Origin: Paenibacillus methanolicus
Lineage (GTDB): Bacteria; Bacillota; Bacilli; Paenibacillales; Paenibacillaceae
NCBI RefSeq assembly: GCF_008124765.1
Contig: NZ_VNHS01000002.1
Span: forward strand, 744,001 to 808,000
DNA: 64,000 bases
Direction: 5' to 3'
A program made the translations under genes and the position numbers. The notes beneath the pieces are model-generated. The model was not told the DNA's origin, made no database searches, and worked only from the letters and a program-made list of their open reading frames with translations. Positions 26,258 through 33,822 of this stretch are shown here, one piece after another; the stretch's first letter is position 1, and every line of letters starts with the position of its first letter.

Positions 26258-26466
26258 TCAGTTTCCGTATTCCTCATACAGCTCCGCCCACGCTTCCTTG
26301 CGCTGCGGCGTCGCCCGGTCGTCCAGCAACGCCGCAGCTCGCCGAACCATTGGGACAGCTTCCCGTTATCCGTCAGCATTGCCCAGACGTCCTCCGTCTG
26401 ATAATGGAACCGCCGCTCGAAACGAGCGGTATAGCCGCGCTCCGCTTGTTCGAAAATAGCCAACAT
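26258..26466 (-). pseudogene. Internally deleted Aha1/SRPBCC-domain gene
   Basis: The start (ATG 26466, with GGAGG 9 bases upstream) and first ~46 residues look like an intact AHSA1 protein: RGYTARFERRFHY, VWAMLTDNGKLSQWFGELR. After GELR the correct frame jumps. In another frame the normal C-terminus continues, ALLDDRATPQRKEAWAELY then EEYGN and TGA at 26258-26260, as in family members ending ALLDGR...RK..W...Y..Y. About 85-90 central residues are missing and the junction is out of frame. The protein would therefore be non-functional. It sits 47 bases before the kinase gene, on the same strand. Confidence 0.75.
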
Positions 26467-26566
26467 ATCCATATCCCTCCTATAATATCGTTAGGCCGAT
26501 TGTCCGGCCTTAGCCTGAAACGCCTTAATCATGACGGGAATCCACTCCATTCTAGCATACGGACAT

Positions 26567-26597
26567 AAAAAAAGACCAAGCGACGGCTCGCTTGATC
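26567..26597 (-). terminator. Terminator of the lipoprotein gene
   Basis: A 10-bp stem (26588-26597 with 26574-26583, with one G-U pair only in the leftward RNA) followed by seven T. The G-U pair fixes the orientation. Confidence 0.8.
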
Positions 26598-26672
26598 TGT
26601 TGATCCTCCCGCGAAAATGGGGCTTCGCGCCGGCGCGGGATTTGAATGCCGCTAACGGAATGCCGCCGCCTT

Positions 26673-27695
26673 TTACAATTCCGCCAGTACCTTCTCCCGG
26701 TAAGCTTTCACTTCCGGCACGTCGGCCTGCTCGCCGTTCTTGTTGACGAACACCTGCCAATCATGCTGTTCCAGCACCGCCAGAAACCCCTTCACGATCT
26801 CGCCCGTCTTCGTGTCCGGATGCTCGGCGGCCGTTTTCTCGTAGCTCGCTTTCACCTCGTCCGCCAGCTTGAACGTCTCGAAGTCGTAGGCTGGCGTGTT
26901 GTTCAGCCCGTACAGGTACATCGACAGGTAATTGTGGTACAGCTGCTTCACTTGGGACGTCTCCGGCGCATCGGGATATTGTTTCGAATAAACCTCATAG
27001 GCGAGCGCGCGCTCGGCAAGCTGATCCCAGCTGATGACGAGCGCCGCGTCGCTGGCCGACTTCTCGTCCGATTCGAGCGCCAGCAGCCCGATATAGGCGG
27101 ACAGCTCCGGCGAGAGCGCGCCTTCGTATTTCTTCAGCAAGCCGTAATCCACGATCGGGAAGATCGTCCCTTCCGTCGTCTCCAGCTTATACCCTTGCGC
27201 CCACACGTCCTTGATCGCCTGCTTAGCTTTCTCGTCCGTCACCTGATTCAACTTCTCCGGCGTGATCGGCCATTCGATCGCCGCCAGCTGTTCGTCGATC
27301 CGCTGATCGGCCAGCCGCTGCTGCGCCGGCTCCAAATCCTTGTCGTAGAACGCCAGCATGTCCCGCATGATCCGGTCCGCCGCGTCCTTGGGCAGCTTGG
27401 CCAGGTTGGCATTCAGAAATGCCAAGCGATCTGCCGCGTTCGCCGGCTTCGTCCGCAGCGCTTCATATTCGGAGACGATCCGATCGGTCTCGCCTTGATC
27501 GGCGCCATCGGGGTCGTTCGCGGCATCGCCTTCGTTCGTCGTCGCGCTGTCGGACGAGCCCGTCTGCCCGTTGCTTGCCGTACCGCCATCCGGCTGCGGA
27601 TTAGATTCCTTCCCGCAGCCCGCTAGAAGCGCGCCGGCAAGCATGATCGCCATGAACGGCGCCGCGTAAGAACGCCATTGCGTTTGTCTTTCCAC
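26673..27695 (-). CDS. Lipoprotein of unknown function
   Basis: Secreted, membrane-anchored protein of 340 residues. The lipobox is LAGCGK at about residues 24-29, followed by ~45 residues of low-complexity linker (Gly, Ser, Asp, Asn, Gln, Thr), then an alpha-helical domain of about 260 residues with no motif I recognise. The GTG at 27695 has AGGAGG 6 bases upstream. It is a single gene with its own terminator. Confidence 0.85.
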   Translation of the reverse strand: MERQTQWRSYAAPFMAIMLAGALLAGCGKESNPQPDGGTASNGQTGSSDSATTNEGDAANDPDGADQGETDRIVSEYEALRTKPANAADRLAFLNANLAKLPKDAADRIMRDMLAFYDKDLEPAQQRLADQRIDEQLAAIEWPITPEKLNQVTDEKAKQAIKDVWAQGYKLETTEGTIFPIVDYGLLKKYEGALSPELSAYIGLLALESDEKSASDAALVISWDQLAERALAYEVYSKQYPDAPETSQVKQLYHNYLSMYLYGLNNTPAYDFETFKLADEVKASYEKTAAEHPDTKTGEIVKGFLAVLEQHDWQVFVNKNGEQADVPEVKAYREKVLAEL

Positions 27696-27845
27696 ACGAA
27701 CCCTCCTACATCCAACAAAGTAGCTATTTAGACGGATTATGAAGCGCTAAAGTTGCAATACCCTGGACGCGCCTTCCTTATGCATCGATAATATGCGTCT
27801 TCCGGATGGATTCGATACGCGTCTCGTACGCATGCAATATCAGAC

Positions 27846-28253
27846 TTATTTGAACAGTCCTAACACCGCGTCCAGCGAATACTCGCCGGCGCCCGTCAGC
27901 GCCGCGCCGATCGCGACGGCGAGCAGGACAAGCGGGTATTCATAGCCATTGGCCGTCGACCACAGACCGTTGCGCCCGTGCACTTTGACGATCGCGCCGA
28001 TCATCGTCAAGGCGATGAAAGCCGCGGCGACCGGCGTGAATAGCCCCGCCGCGAACAATGCCCCGCCGGCCAGCTCCAGTAATCCGGCGGCTATCGCCAT
28101 GACGACGCCGGGTTTGATGCCGACCGACTCCATCCAACCGCCCGTTCCTTTCGGCCCATAGCCGCCGAACATGCCGAACAGTTTTTGCGCTCCATGCCCG
28201 ACGAACAGTACCCCTACCACTACGCGAACGATCAATAATCCGAAATCCATCAT
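27846..28253 (-). CDS. DoxX-family membrane protein (MhqP-like)
   Basis: Four-span membrane protein of 135 residues. FVGHGAQKLFGMFGGYG near the N-terminus is the DoxX signature, followed by VVMAIAAGLLELAGGALFAAG. In Bacillus subtilis the DoxX protein MhqP is encoded with the ring-cleaving dioxygenase MhqO in the quinone- and catechol-stress operon; here the same two families lie on the same strand, separated by a DUF896 gene, so a related detoxification role is likely. AGAGGAG lies about 10 bases before the first of two consecutive ATG codons. Confidence 0.9.
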   Translation of the reverse strand: MMDFGLLIVRVVVGVLFVGHGAQKLFGMFGGYGPKGTGGWMESVGIKPGVVMAIAAGLLELAGGALFAAGLFTPVAAAFIALTMIGAIVKVHGRNGLWSTANGYEYPLVLLAVAIGAALTGAGEYSLDAVLGLFK

Positions 28254-28318
28254 TTGAATACAACTCCTCTTTAGTATTATTTTAATAATCTTTATTTAGA
28301 GATATTTGGCGTGAGTAT

Positions 28319-28552
28319 TTAGTTATGATCGCCCTGCGCGAATTTTTCGGCGGCTAGTTTCAACGGCGTGACGTCTTTGCCGTGTTCATCCATGACGGAC
28401 ACGCTGCGCATCATCGTTTTCACCTGTCCTCGGATATAGCCCAAATATTCTTCGCGAAGGCTCGCTTGCTCGAGGCGCTCTTCTTCCGTCAATCCTCCGC
28501 CGTTCTGCATGCGGCTCAATTCGTTAATACGATCCAAAACCGGGATTCTCAT
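28319..28552 (-). CDS. DUF896 (YnzC-type) small protein
   Basis: Cytoplasmic protein of 77 residues with the family pattern IPVLDRINELSRMQ, GLTEEERLEQASLREEYL and a C-terminal helix. DUF896 proteins are small helical hairpins of unknown function found widely in Firmicutes. The ATG at 28552 is preceded at 8 bases by GGAGAGG; a GTG at 28561 would overlap that site. It lies between the dioxygenase and DoxX genes with 43 and 65 base gaps, consistent with one transcript. Confidence 0.88.
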   Translation of the reverse strand: MRIPVLDRINELSRMQNGGGLTEEERLEQASLREEYLGYIRGQVKTMMRSVSVMDEHGKDVTPLKLAAEKFAQGDHN

Positions 28553-28595
28553 ATCGGTCACCTCTCCATGAATGTTTAACTTAACTTATCTTAAC

Positions 28596-29534
28596 TTAAT
28601 AAGGCGCTACGGTCGTAACCGGCAGCAGATTCGCTTCAATCTCTTCTCTTTGCCCCTCGAACCATTCCGGCAGCATCAGCTTCTCGCCGAGCTTCTCCGG
28701 CTCTTCATCCCGCGCGAAGCCCGGAGGATCGGTCGCGATCTCGAACAGAATGCCGCCGTTCTCCCTGAAGTACAGCGCCTTGAAATAGTTGCGGTCCACG
28801 ATCGGCGTCGCCTTGAACCCGTTCTCGATCGCGATGTTCCTCCACTGCTCGTGGTCCTGGTCGTCCCGGGCGCGCCATGCGATGTGGTGAACGGTGCCTG
28901 CGCCGCTTGCGCCCCACTCCATGTCGCGAAGCGGCACGTCGACGCGGTTGCCGAGTTCGGCCGTCGATTGGAATCTGGCGTAATTCGCGTCTTCGCCGAC
29001 TTTGACGAAACCGAGCACTTGCTCCAGCGTCCGCATCGTCGAGGCGTGATCCACGCTGTAGAGCACCGCGCCGCCGAAGCCTTTGATCGCCATCGCCGCC
29101 GGAATTCCGCCCTTCGTCGACGCGGCCGCGGCGCCTTCCTGGCGCTCCACCAGTTCCAGTCTTAAGCCGTCCGGATCGGAGAACTGCAAGTACGTCTCGC
29201 CGAACCGTTCCGTATTCGTCGCGTTCACGCCCAGCAGCGCGAGCCGCTCTTCCCAGTAAGTCATCGCGCCTTGCGGAATGACGAACGTCGTGACGCCGAC
29301 CTGCCCGCCCCCTACGCGCCCCTGCCGGGCATGCGGATACGGGAAGAACGTGATGATCGTGCCCGGCATGCCCGCTTGATCGCCGAAGTACAAGTGATAC
29401 GTGTGCGGATTATCGAAGTTGATCGTCTTCTTAATGAGGCGAAGTCCGAGCACTCCCGAGTAGAAATCGACGTTCTCCTGCGGGTTTCTTGCAAAAGCCG
29501 TAATGTGGTGAATGCCTGCCGTCCGGTTCGTCAT
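28596..29534 (-). CDS. mhqO: Ring-cleaving dioxygenase of the VOC superfamily (MhqO-like)
   Basis: Fe(II)-type extradiol dioxygenase-like enzyme of 312 residues that would open hydroquinone or catechol rings in thiol-reactive quinone stress. It has two vicinal-oxygen-chelate halves: GIHHITAFARNPQENVDFY at the N-terminus and VHHIAWRARDDQDHEQW near residue 215, with the metal-binding Glu in GGILFEIATDPPGF. It heads the operon with the DUF896 and DoxX genes. Its promoter overlaps a palindrome matching the MhqR operator, so induction by quinones through an MhqR-like MarR repressor is predicted; no such repressor gene is in the window. Confidence 0.9.
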   Translation of the reverse strand: MTNRTAGIHHITAFARNPQENVDFYSGVLGLRLIKKTINFDNPHTYHLYFGDQAGMPGTIITFFPYPHARQGRVGGGQVGVTTFVIPQGAMTYWEERLALLGVNATNTERFGETYLQFSDPDGLRLELVERQEGAAAASTKGGIPAAMAIKGFGGAVLYSVDHASTMRTLEQVLGFVKVGEDANYARFQSTAELGNRVDVPLRDMEWGASGAGTVHHIAWRARDDQDHEQWRNIAIENGFKATPIVDRNYFKALYFRENGGILFEIATDPPGFARDEEPEKLGEKLMLPEWFEGQREEIEANLLPVTTVAPY

Positions 29535-29621
29535 CCTAAATCGCTCCCTTGATATGGTTCGTTTTGGTTATTCATCTATCGCCTCGTCGTCGTGTCCGCT
29601 CGTCGTTGTCTTTGGCTTAAT

Positions 29622-29662
29622 TATCTTGAATTAAAGATACTTTACTTTGAATCAATTGTCAA
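29622..29662 (-). promoter_or_regulatory. Promoter with MhqR-like operator over the -10 box
   Basis: Read leftward: TTGACA (29657-29662), a 17-base spacer and TATCTT (29634-29639). The -10 is one arm of an 18-bp near-perfect palindrome (29622-29639, TATCTT-AATT-AAGATA pattern), close to the MhqR site of B. subtilis as I recall it (TATCTcgAATTcgAGATA). A bound MarR-family repressor would block RNA polymerase. Confidence 0.75.
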
Positions 29663-29829
29663 CACCTTCTTTTCGCTTTTGCGTGCGTTACATTACCGCC
29701 CACCTAATAGCCGACGCCTGACTATCGTTTTCGGCTGATTTCTTTTTCTCGTTGCCCCCCTCCCGCTTTATGTCGATTGATGTCATAATAGTAGTATCTA
29801 TCAATCTACCGGGGAGTCGTGGCTACCAT

Positions 29830-32800
29830 ATGAGCCTAAATCAAGAGAACGACCATTCTTCATCCTGGATGGAGCCGCGCAGCATGCAGTTCCCGGGTGC
29901 CGCGCTGTTCATCGATATCTACGGTTTCACCTCCTTAAGCAAGCAGCTTACCGCGCAGGGAGCAGCCGGCATTGAACAAATCTCTATATTACTGAATACA
30001 TATTTTGACCGCATGCTCTCGGCCATCGATCGCATGGGCGGCGAGGTCGTGCAGTTCGCCGGCGACGCCCTGCTCGCCGTCTGGACCGTCGACCCGGACG
30101 AGCATTCGCTGGAGGAAGCCGTTCTCTCGGCCGCCCGCTGCGGATTGCTTCTGCAGCGTCAGCTGCATGACCGGGAGATGCTGCCGGGGCTCCTGCTCTC
30201 GCTTCGGATGAGCATCGGGGCAGGCGATATCGAGAGCGCGCTTGTCGGCGGGCTGGACAATGAATGGGAACTCGCGCTGGCCGGCGAAGCGCTCTCCCAG
30301 ATTCGCGCCTGCAGCGCCTACGCCCAAGCGGGCCGAGTCCTCCTCTCACCGGAAGCTCGCGCGTTAATTGGGAAGCGCTATCCTTCGGAACTAACCGAAG
30401 CCGGAAGCGCCTTCTTCTCCGAGGAGAAGCACGACGAGCTTGAATCCGATACGAAGCAAGACGAAGGCGCCATCCTTCCGGATACCGTCCAAGCCACCCA
30501 GGTCGACTGGTCCGCCGAGCTTCGGCTCATTACGGTGCTCTTCGTGAAATTCACGCAGCCCGCGAATCAGCTGGATATCGGGCAGTTGCAGCCCGCGACG
30601 ATCGCCATCCAGCAGGCGATGAAGCTGCACGGCGGCACGATCCATAAGATCAGTCACGACGATAAGGGCAGCGCCTTCATTGCCGCGCTCGGCCTTCCCG
30701 CCCATACCCACGAGAACGACGCGTTCCGCGCCGTCCGGGCCGCGCTCGCGATGCAGGAGCAATTGAAGGAACAGGGCCTCGGCCATCGCATCGGCATTTC
30801 GACCGGTCTCGTGTTCTATGGCTCGATCGGCAACGCCGTCAAGCGGGAGTACACGATGCTCGGAGACGCCATGAACTTGGCGGCCCGTCTCATGCAGCAC
30901 GCGCCGGAACAAGAGATCCGGTGCGACGCCGTGACGCGCGAAGCCGCCGGCGGCGGCGTATGGTTCCGGGAAGAAGCGCCCGTCATGCTGAAGGGGCTGA
31001 AGGAACCTCAGCCGTTGTTTACGCCGCTCGGCCTAACGGGCGAAGCCCGGAGCAGCGGACAGACGCTCGTCGGCCGGGAGCCCGAGATCGCCGAGCTGAG
31101 ACAGCGGCTTGACCTGCTCGCGCAAGGAAGCGGCAGCTATGTTAGCCTCATCGGCGAAGCCGGCATCGGCAAGTCCCATCTGCTCCAGTTCGTCCAGCGC
31201 GAGGCGACTGCCCGAGACATGACCGTCCTTCGGGGCGCCGCGGACGCCGCCGAGCAGTTAACCCCGTATTATCCGTGGCGGAGCATTTTTCATGCGTTGC
31301 TGCGATTGGACGCGCTTCCCGAAGAGGAAGACGCCAAGCTGCTGGCCGTTCTGGACACGATTCGCCGTTCCGCTCCCGACCTCGAGCATTTGGCCCCCCT
31401 GCTGACGCCGGTGCTGCCGTTCGCGATCGCGGACAATGCGTGGACCAAACCGATGACCGGTCAAATCCGAGCGGATAACGCGCACGCATTAATGGTACGT
31501 CTCCTCGGCCAATTCGCCGGCGAGAAGCGTGCCGTTATCGTGCTCGACGACGGTCATTGGGCAGATTCCTCGTCCTGGTCGCTGCTGCTGCAAGCCGCTG
31601 GCGCGCTGCCTCAGGCGCTGCTTATCGTCGCTTCCCGGCCGGAGAGCGAGCAAGTGGAAGCGGGCGAACAGGCAAGCCTGCAGCTGCCGTCCGCCCTTAC
31701 GCTGCGTCTAGCGGAGCTGTCGCGGGACGAGTCGCTCGCGCTCATCGCCGACCGGCTCGGCGTCGAGCGGCTTCCGGACGAGGTCGGCGCGTTTATTTTG
31801 AGCAAATCGGAAGGCCATCCGTTCTTCAGCGAAGAACTCGCCTACGCGATGCGCGACAGCGGCGTCCTCGAGATCCGCGACGGCCAATGCCGCGTCCTGC
31901 GGAATTTGGATGAATTGTCAGACGTGCACTTTCCGACGACCATCCAAGGTATCGTCCGAAGCCGCATCGACCGTCTGCCCCAGGAGGAACAGCTCGTCTT
32001 GAAGGTCGCCAGCGTTATCGGCCGCATCTTCACTTATTCGGCGCTGGACGGGACGATGCCCGTCGCCGGCGGCGGCGAGAAGCTGCTGGCCTTGCTGGAG
32101 ACGCTGACCGAAGCGAACCTTACGCTGCGCGAACCGTCCGATACGGAGCTTACCTACCTGTTCAAGCATGTCATCACGCAAGAGGTCAGCTATAACTTGC
32201 TGCTGCATTCCCAGCGCAAGCAGCTGCACGGCACGCTCGCCAGCTGGTACGAATCGCAGTATTCCGACCTGTCGCCGTATTTCGGTCTGCTCGCCTACCA
32301 CTGGTCGAAGGCGGAGGAAACCGACAAGACCGCCTACTATTTGGAGAGAGTCGGATTGCAGGCCCAACGGACGGGTGCCTATCAGGAAGCGGTTGGCGCG
32401 TTCACCGCGCTCGTCGGCGGAGAAGCGTTCGCCGAATCGTCCGCCTCGATGGCGAAGTGGCGCCGCATGCTCGGCGAAGCCTATATGGGCATTGGGGATA
32501 TGGCCAACGCCTCGGATCAGCTATGCGCCGCTCTTACGCTGTACGGGCGGCCGCCCGCTTCAACGCCGGGCCGCTTCAAGCGGGACATCGCCAGGCAGGC
32601 GGCTCGCCAGCTGCTGCATCGCGTTATCCCGGAGCGTCTGGTCGGCCCCTTCTCGCAAAGCCGAAGAGAGCTGCTTCTGGAGCAGTCGCGGTGTTACTGG
32701 CGTCTGGCGGAGATCGCGTTCTTCGTGAACAAGCCGGGCGATAATCTGTACCATACGCTGCACGGCCTGAATTTGGCCGAGCGTGCCGGCATCTCGCCGG

Positions 32801-33720
32801 AATTGGCCCAGATCTCCAGCAACATGTGCGTCACGGCCGGCATTATGTCTTTGCATAAGCTCGCGAAAGCCTATATCAACCAGTCGCTTCGGACGATGAA
32901 CCAAATCGAGGAACTGTCGGCCGAAGCTTGGGTGCGCATGAACATTTCGCTTTATTTCACCGGCACCGCCCAGTGGAGAGAGTCGATGGACTATTCCGGC
33001 CGCGCGATGGACATTTACGAGAAAATGGGCAATCGCCGCTACTGGGAGGCTTGTTCCTATCTGATGGTCAAAGCGCTGGCTTACCACCACGCGGACTTCC
33101 CGGCAAGCACGGCGCTCGCGGCGAAAATTTACGAGTCAGGCCGTCTTAGCGGCAACGCGCAGGCCAAATCCTGGGGGCTTCTGGCGCAAGCGGAGAACGC
33201 GATCTACAACGACAAGCCGCCGGAAGCGCTGCGCTTGCTGTCCGAAGCGGAGGCGCTCATCCCGATCCATATCGGGTTAACGGAGGAGATCCGCCTGCAC
33301 AATTTGCTCGCGCTCGTCCATCTACGCGCCGGCGGTCTCGACGAGGCGAAGCGCTATGCCCGCCAAGGATTAACGCTGACCAACCAATCCGCGGCAACGA
33401 CGTATTATTCGTTCGACGGATACGCCGCGCTCGCGGAGACGCTGATCGACCTGTGGCAGCAAGAGAGCGGCGATCGGAGCGAGAGCCGCTCCGCGATGGA
33501 CGAGGCGATCGGCATCCTGCGCCGGTTCGCCAAGACGTTCCCGATCGCGCTCCCTCGTCTCCACGCCTGCGAAGGGGCGATCGCTTGGCACGAGGGCGAC
33601 CGCGATCGCGCGCGCAAACTGTGGAAACGCAGCCTGCAGTATGCCCGCAAGCTCGATATGCCGTACGAAGCGTCGCGAACGGAAGCGATTATGTGGCAAC
33701 TGGATGGCCGCTCCTCGTAA
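29830..33720 (+). CDS. Soluble adenylyl-cyclase-like protein: two class III cyclase domains, ATPase and TPR-like repeats
   Basis: A 1296-residue cytoplasmic protein. Residues ~20-190 form a first cyclase domain with both metal-binding Asp, in LFIDIYGFTSL (Asp29) and FAGDALLAVW (Asp79). Residues ~227-400 form a second cyclase domain lacking the first Asp (LFVKFT) but holding the transition-state Asn and Arg in GDAMNLAARLM. This C1/C2 division of labour matches soluble adenylyl cyclase. An ATPase module starts at ~410 (Walker A GEAGIGKS, near 442; VIVLDDGHW), followed by ~500 residues of helical repeats. The ATG at 29830 has a rather distant GGGGAG. A cAMP or cGMP product is likely, but Bacilli rarely use these. 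Single gene with its own terminator. Confidence 0.88.
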   Translation: MSLNQENDHSSSWMEPRSMQFPGAALFIDIYGFTSLSKQLTAQGAAGIEQISILLNTYFDRMLSAIDRMGGEVVQFAGDALLAVWTVDPDEHSLEEAVLSAARCGLLLQRQLHDREMLPGLLLSLRMSIGAGDIESALVGGLDNEWELALAGEALSQIRACSAYAQAGRVLLSPEARALIGKRYPSELTEAGSAFFSEEKHDELESDTKQDEGAILPDTVQATQVDWSAELRLITVLFVKFTQPANQLDIGQLQPATIAIQQAMKLHGGTIHKISHDDKGSAFIAALGLPAHTHENDAFRAVRAALAMQEQLKEQGLGHRIGISTGLVFYGSIGNAVKREYTMLGDAMNLAARLMQHAPEQEIRCDAVTREAAGGGVWFREEAPVMLKGLKEPQPLFTPLGLTGEARSSGQTLVGREPEIAELRQRLDLLAQGSGSYVSLIGEAGIGKSHLLQFVQREATARDMTVLRGAADAAEQLTPYYPWRSIFHALLRLDALPEEEDAKLLAVLDTIRRSAPDLEHLAPLLTPVLPFAIADNAWTKPMTGQIRADNAHALMVRLLGQFAGEKRAVIVLDDGHWADSSSWSLLLQAAGALPQALLIVASRPESEQVEAGEQASLQLPSALTLRLAELSRDESLALIADRLGVERLPDEVGAFILSKSEGHPFFSEELAYAMRDSGVLEIRDGQCRVLRNLDELSDVHFPTTIQGIVRSRIDRLPQEEQLVLKVASVIGRIFTYSALDGTMPVAGGGEKLLALLETLTEANLTLREPSDTELTYLFKHVITQEVSYNLLLHSQRKQLHGTLASWYESQYSDLSPYFGLLAYHWSKAEETDKTAYYLERVGLQAQRTGAYQEAVGAFTALVGGEAFAESSASMAKWRRMLGEAYMGIGDMANASDQLCAALTLYGRPPASTPGRFKRDIARQAARQLLHRVIPERLVGPFSQSRRELLLEQSRCYWRLAEIAFFVNKPGDNLYHTLHGLNLAERAGISPELAQISSNMCVTAGIMSLHKLAKAYINQSLRTMNQIEELSAEAWVRMNISLYFTGTAQWRESMDYSGRAMDIYEKMGNRRYWEACSYLMVKALAYHHADFPASTALAAKIYESGRLSGNAQAKSWGLLAQAENAIYNDKPPEALRLLSEAEALIPIHIGLTEEIRLHNLLALVHLRAGGLDEAKRYARQGLTLTNQSAATTYYSFDGYAALAETLIDLWQQESGDRSESRSAMDEAIGILRRFAKTFPIALPRLHACEGAIAWHEGDRDRARKLWKRSLQYARKLDMPYEASRTEAIMWQLDGRSS

Positions 33721-33753
33721 CGAATGCGAGCGACTATGGGATATATGGAACAT

Positions 33754-33800
33754 AAAAAGGCCTGAGCGAGTCGTCCTTGAAGGACGGCCGCTCAGGCCTT
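33754..33800. terminator. Bidirectional terminator between cyclase and polyketide synthase genes
   Basis: A 12-bp stem (33757-33768 with 33789-33800) with an inner 7-bp stem (33772-33778 with 33780-33786). Read leftward it ends in TTTTT, so it mainly closes the polyketide operon. Confidence 0.85.
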
Positions 33801-33822
33801 CTTGCATTGCGAATCAGAACCG

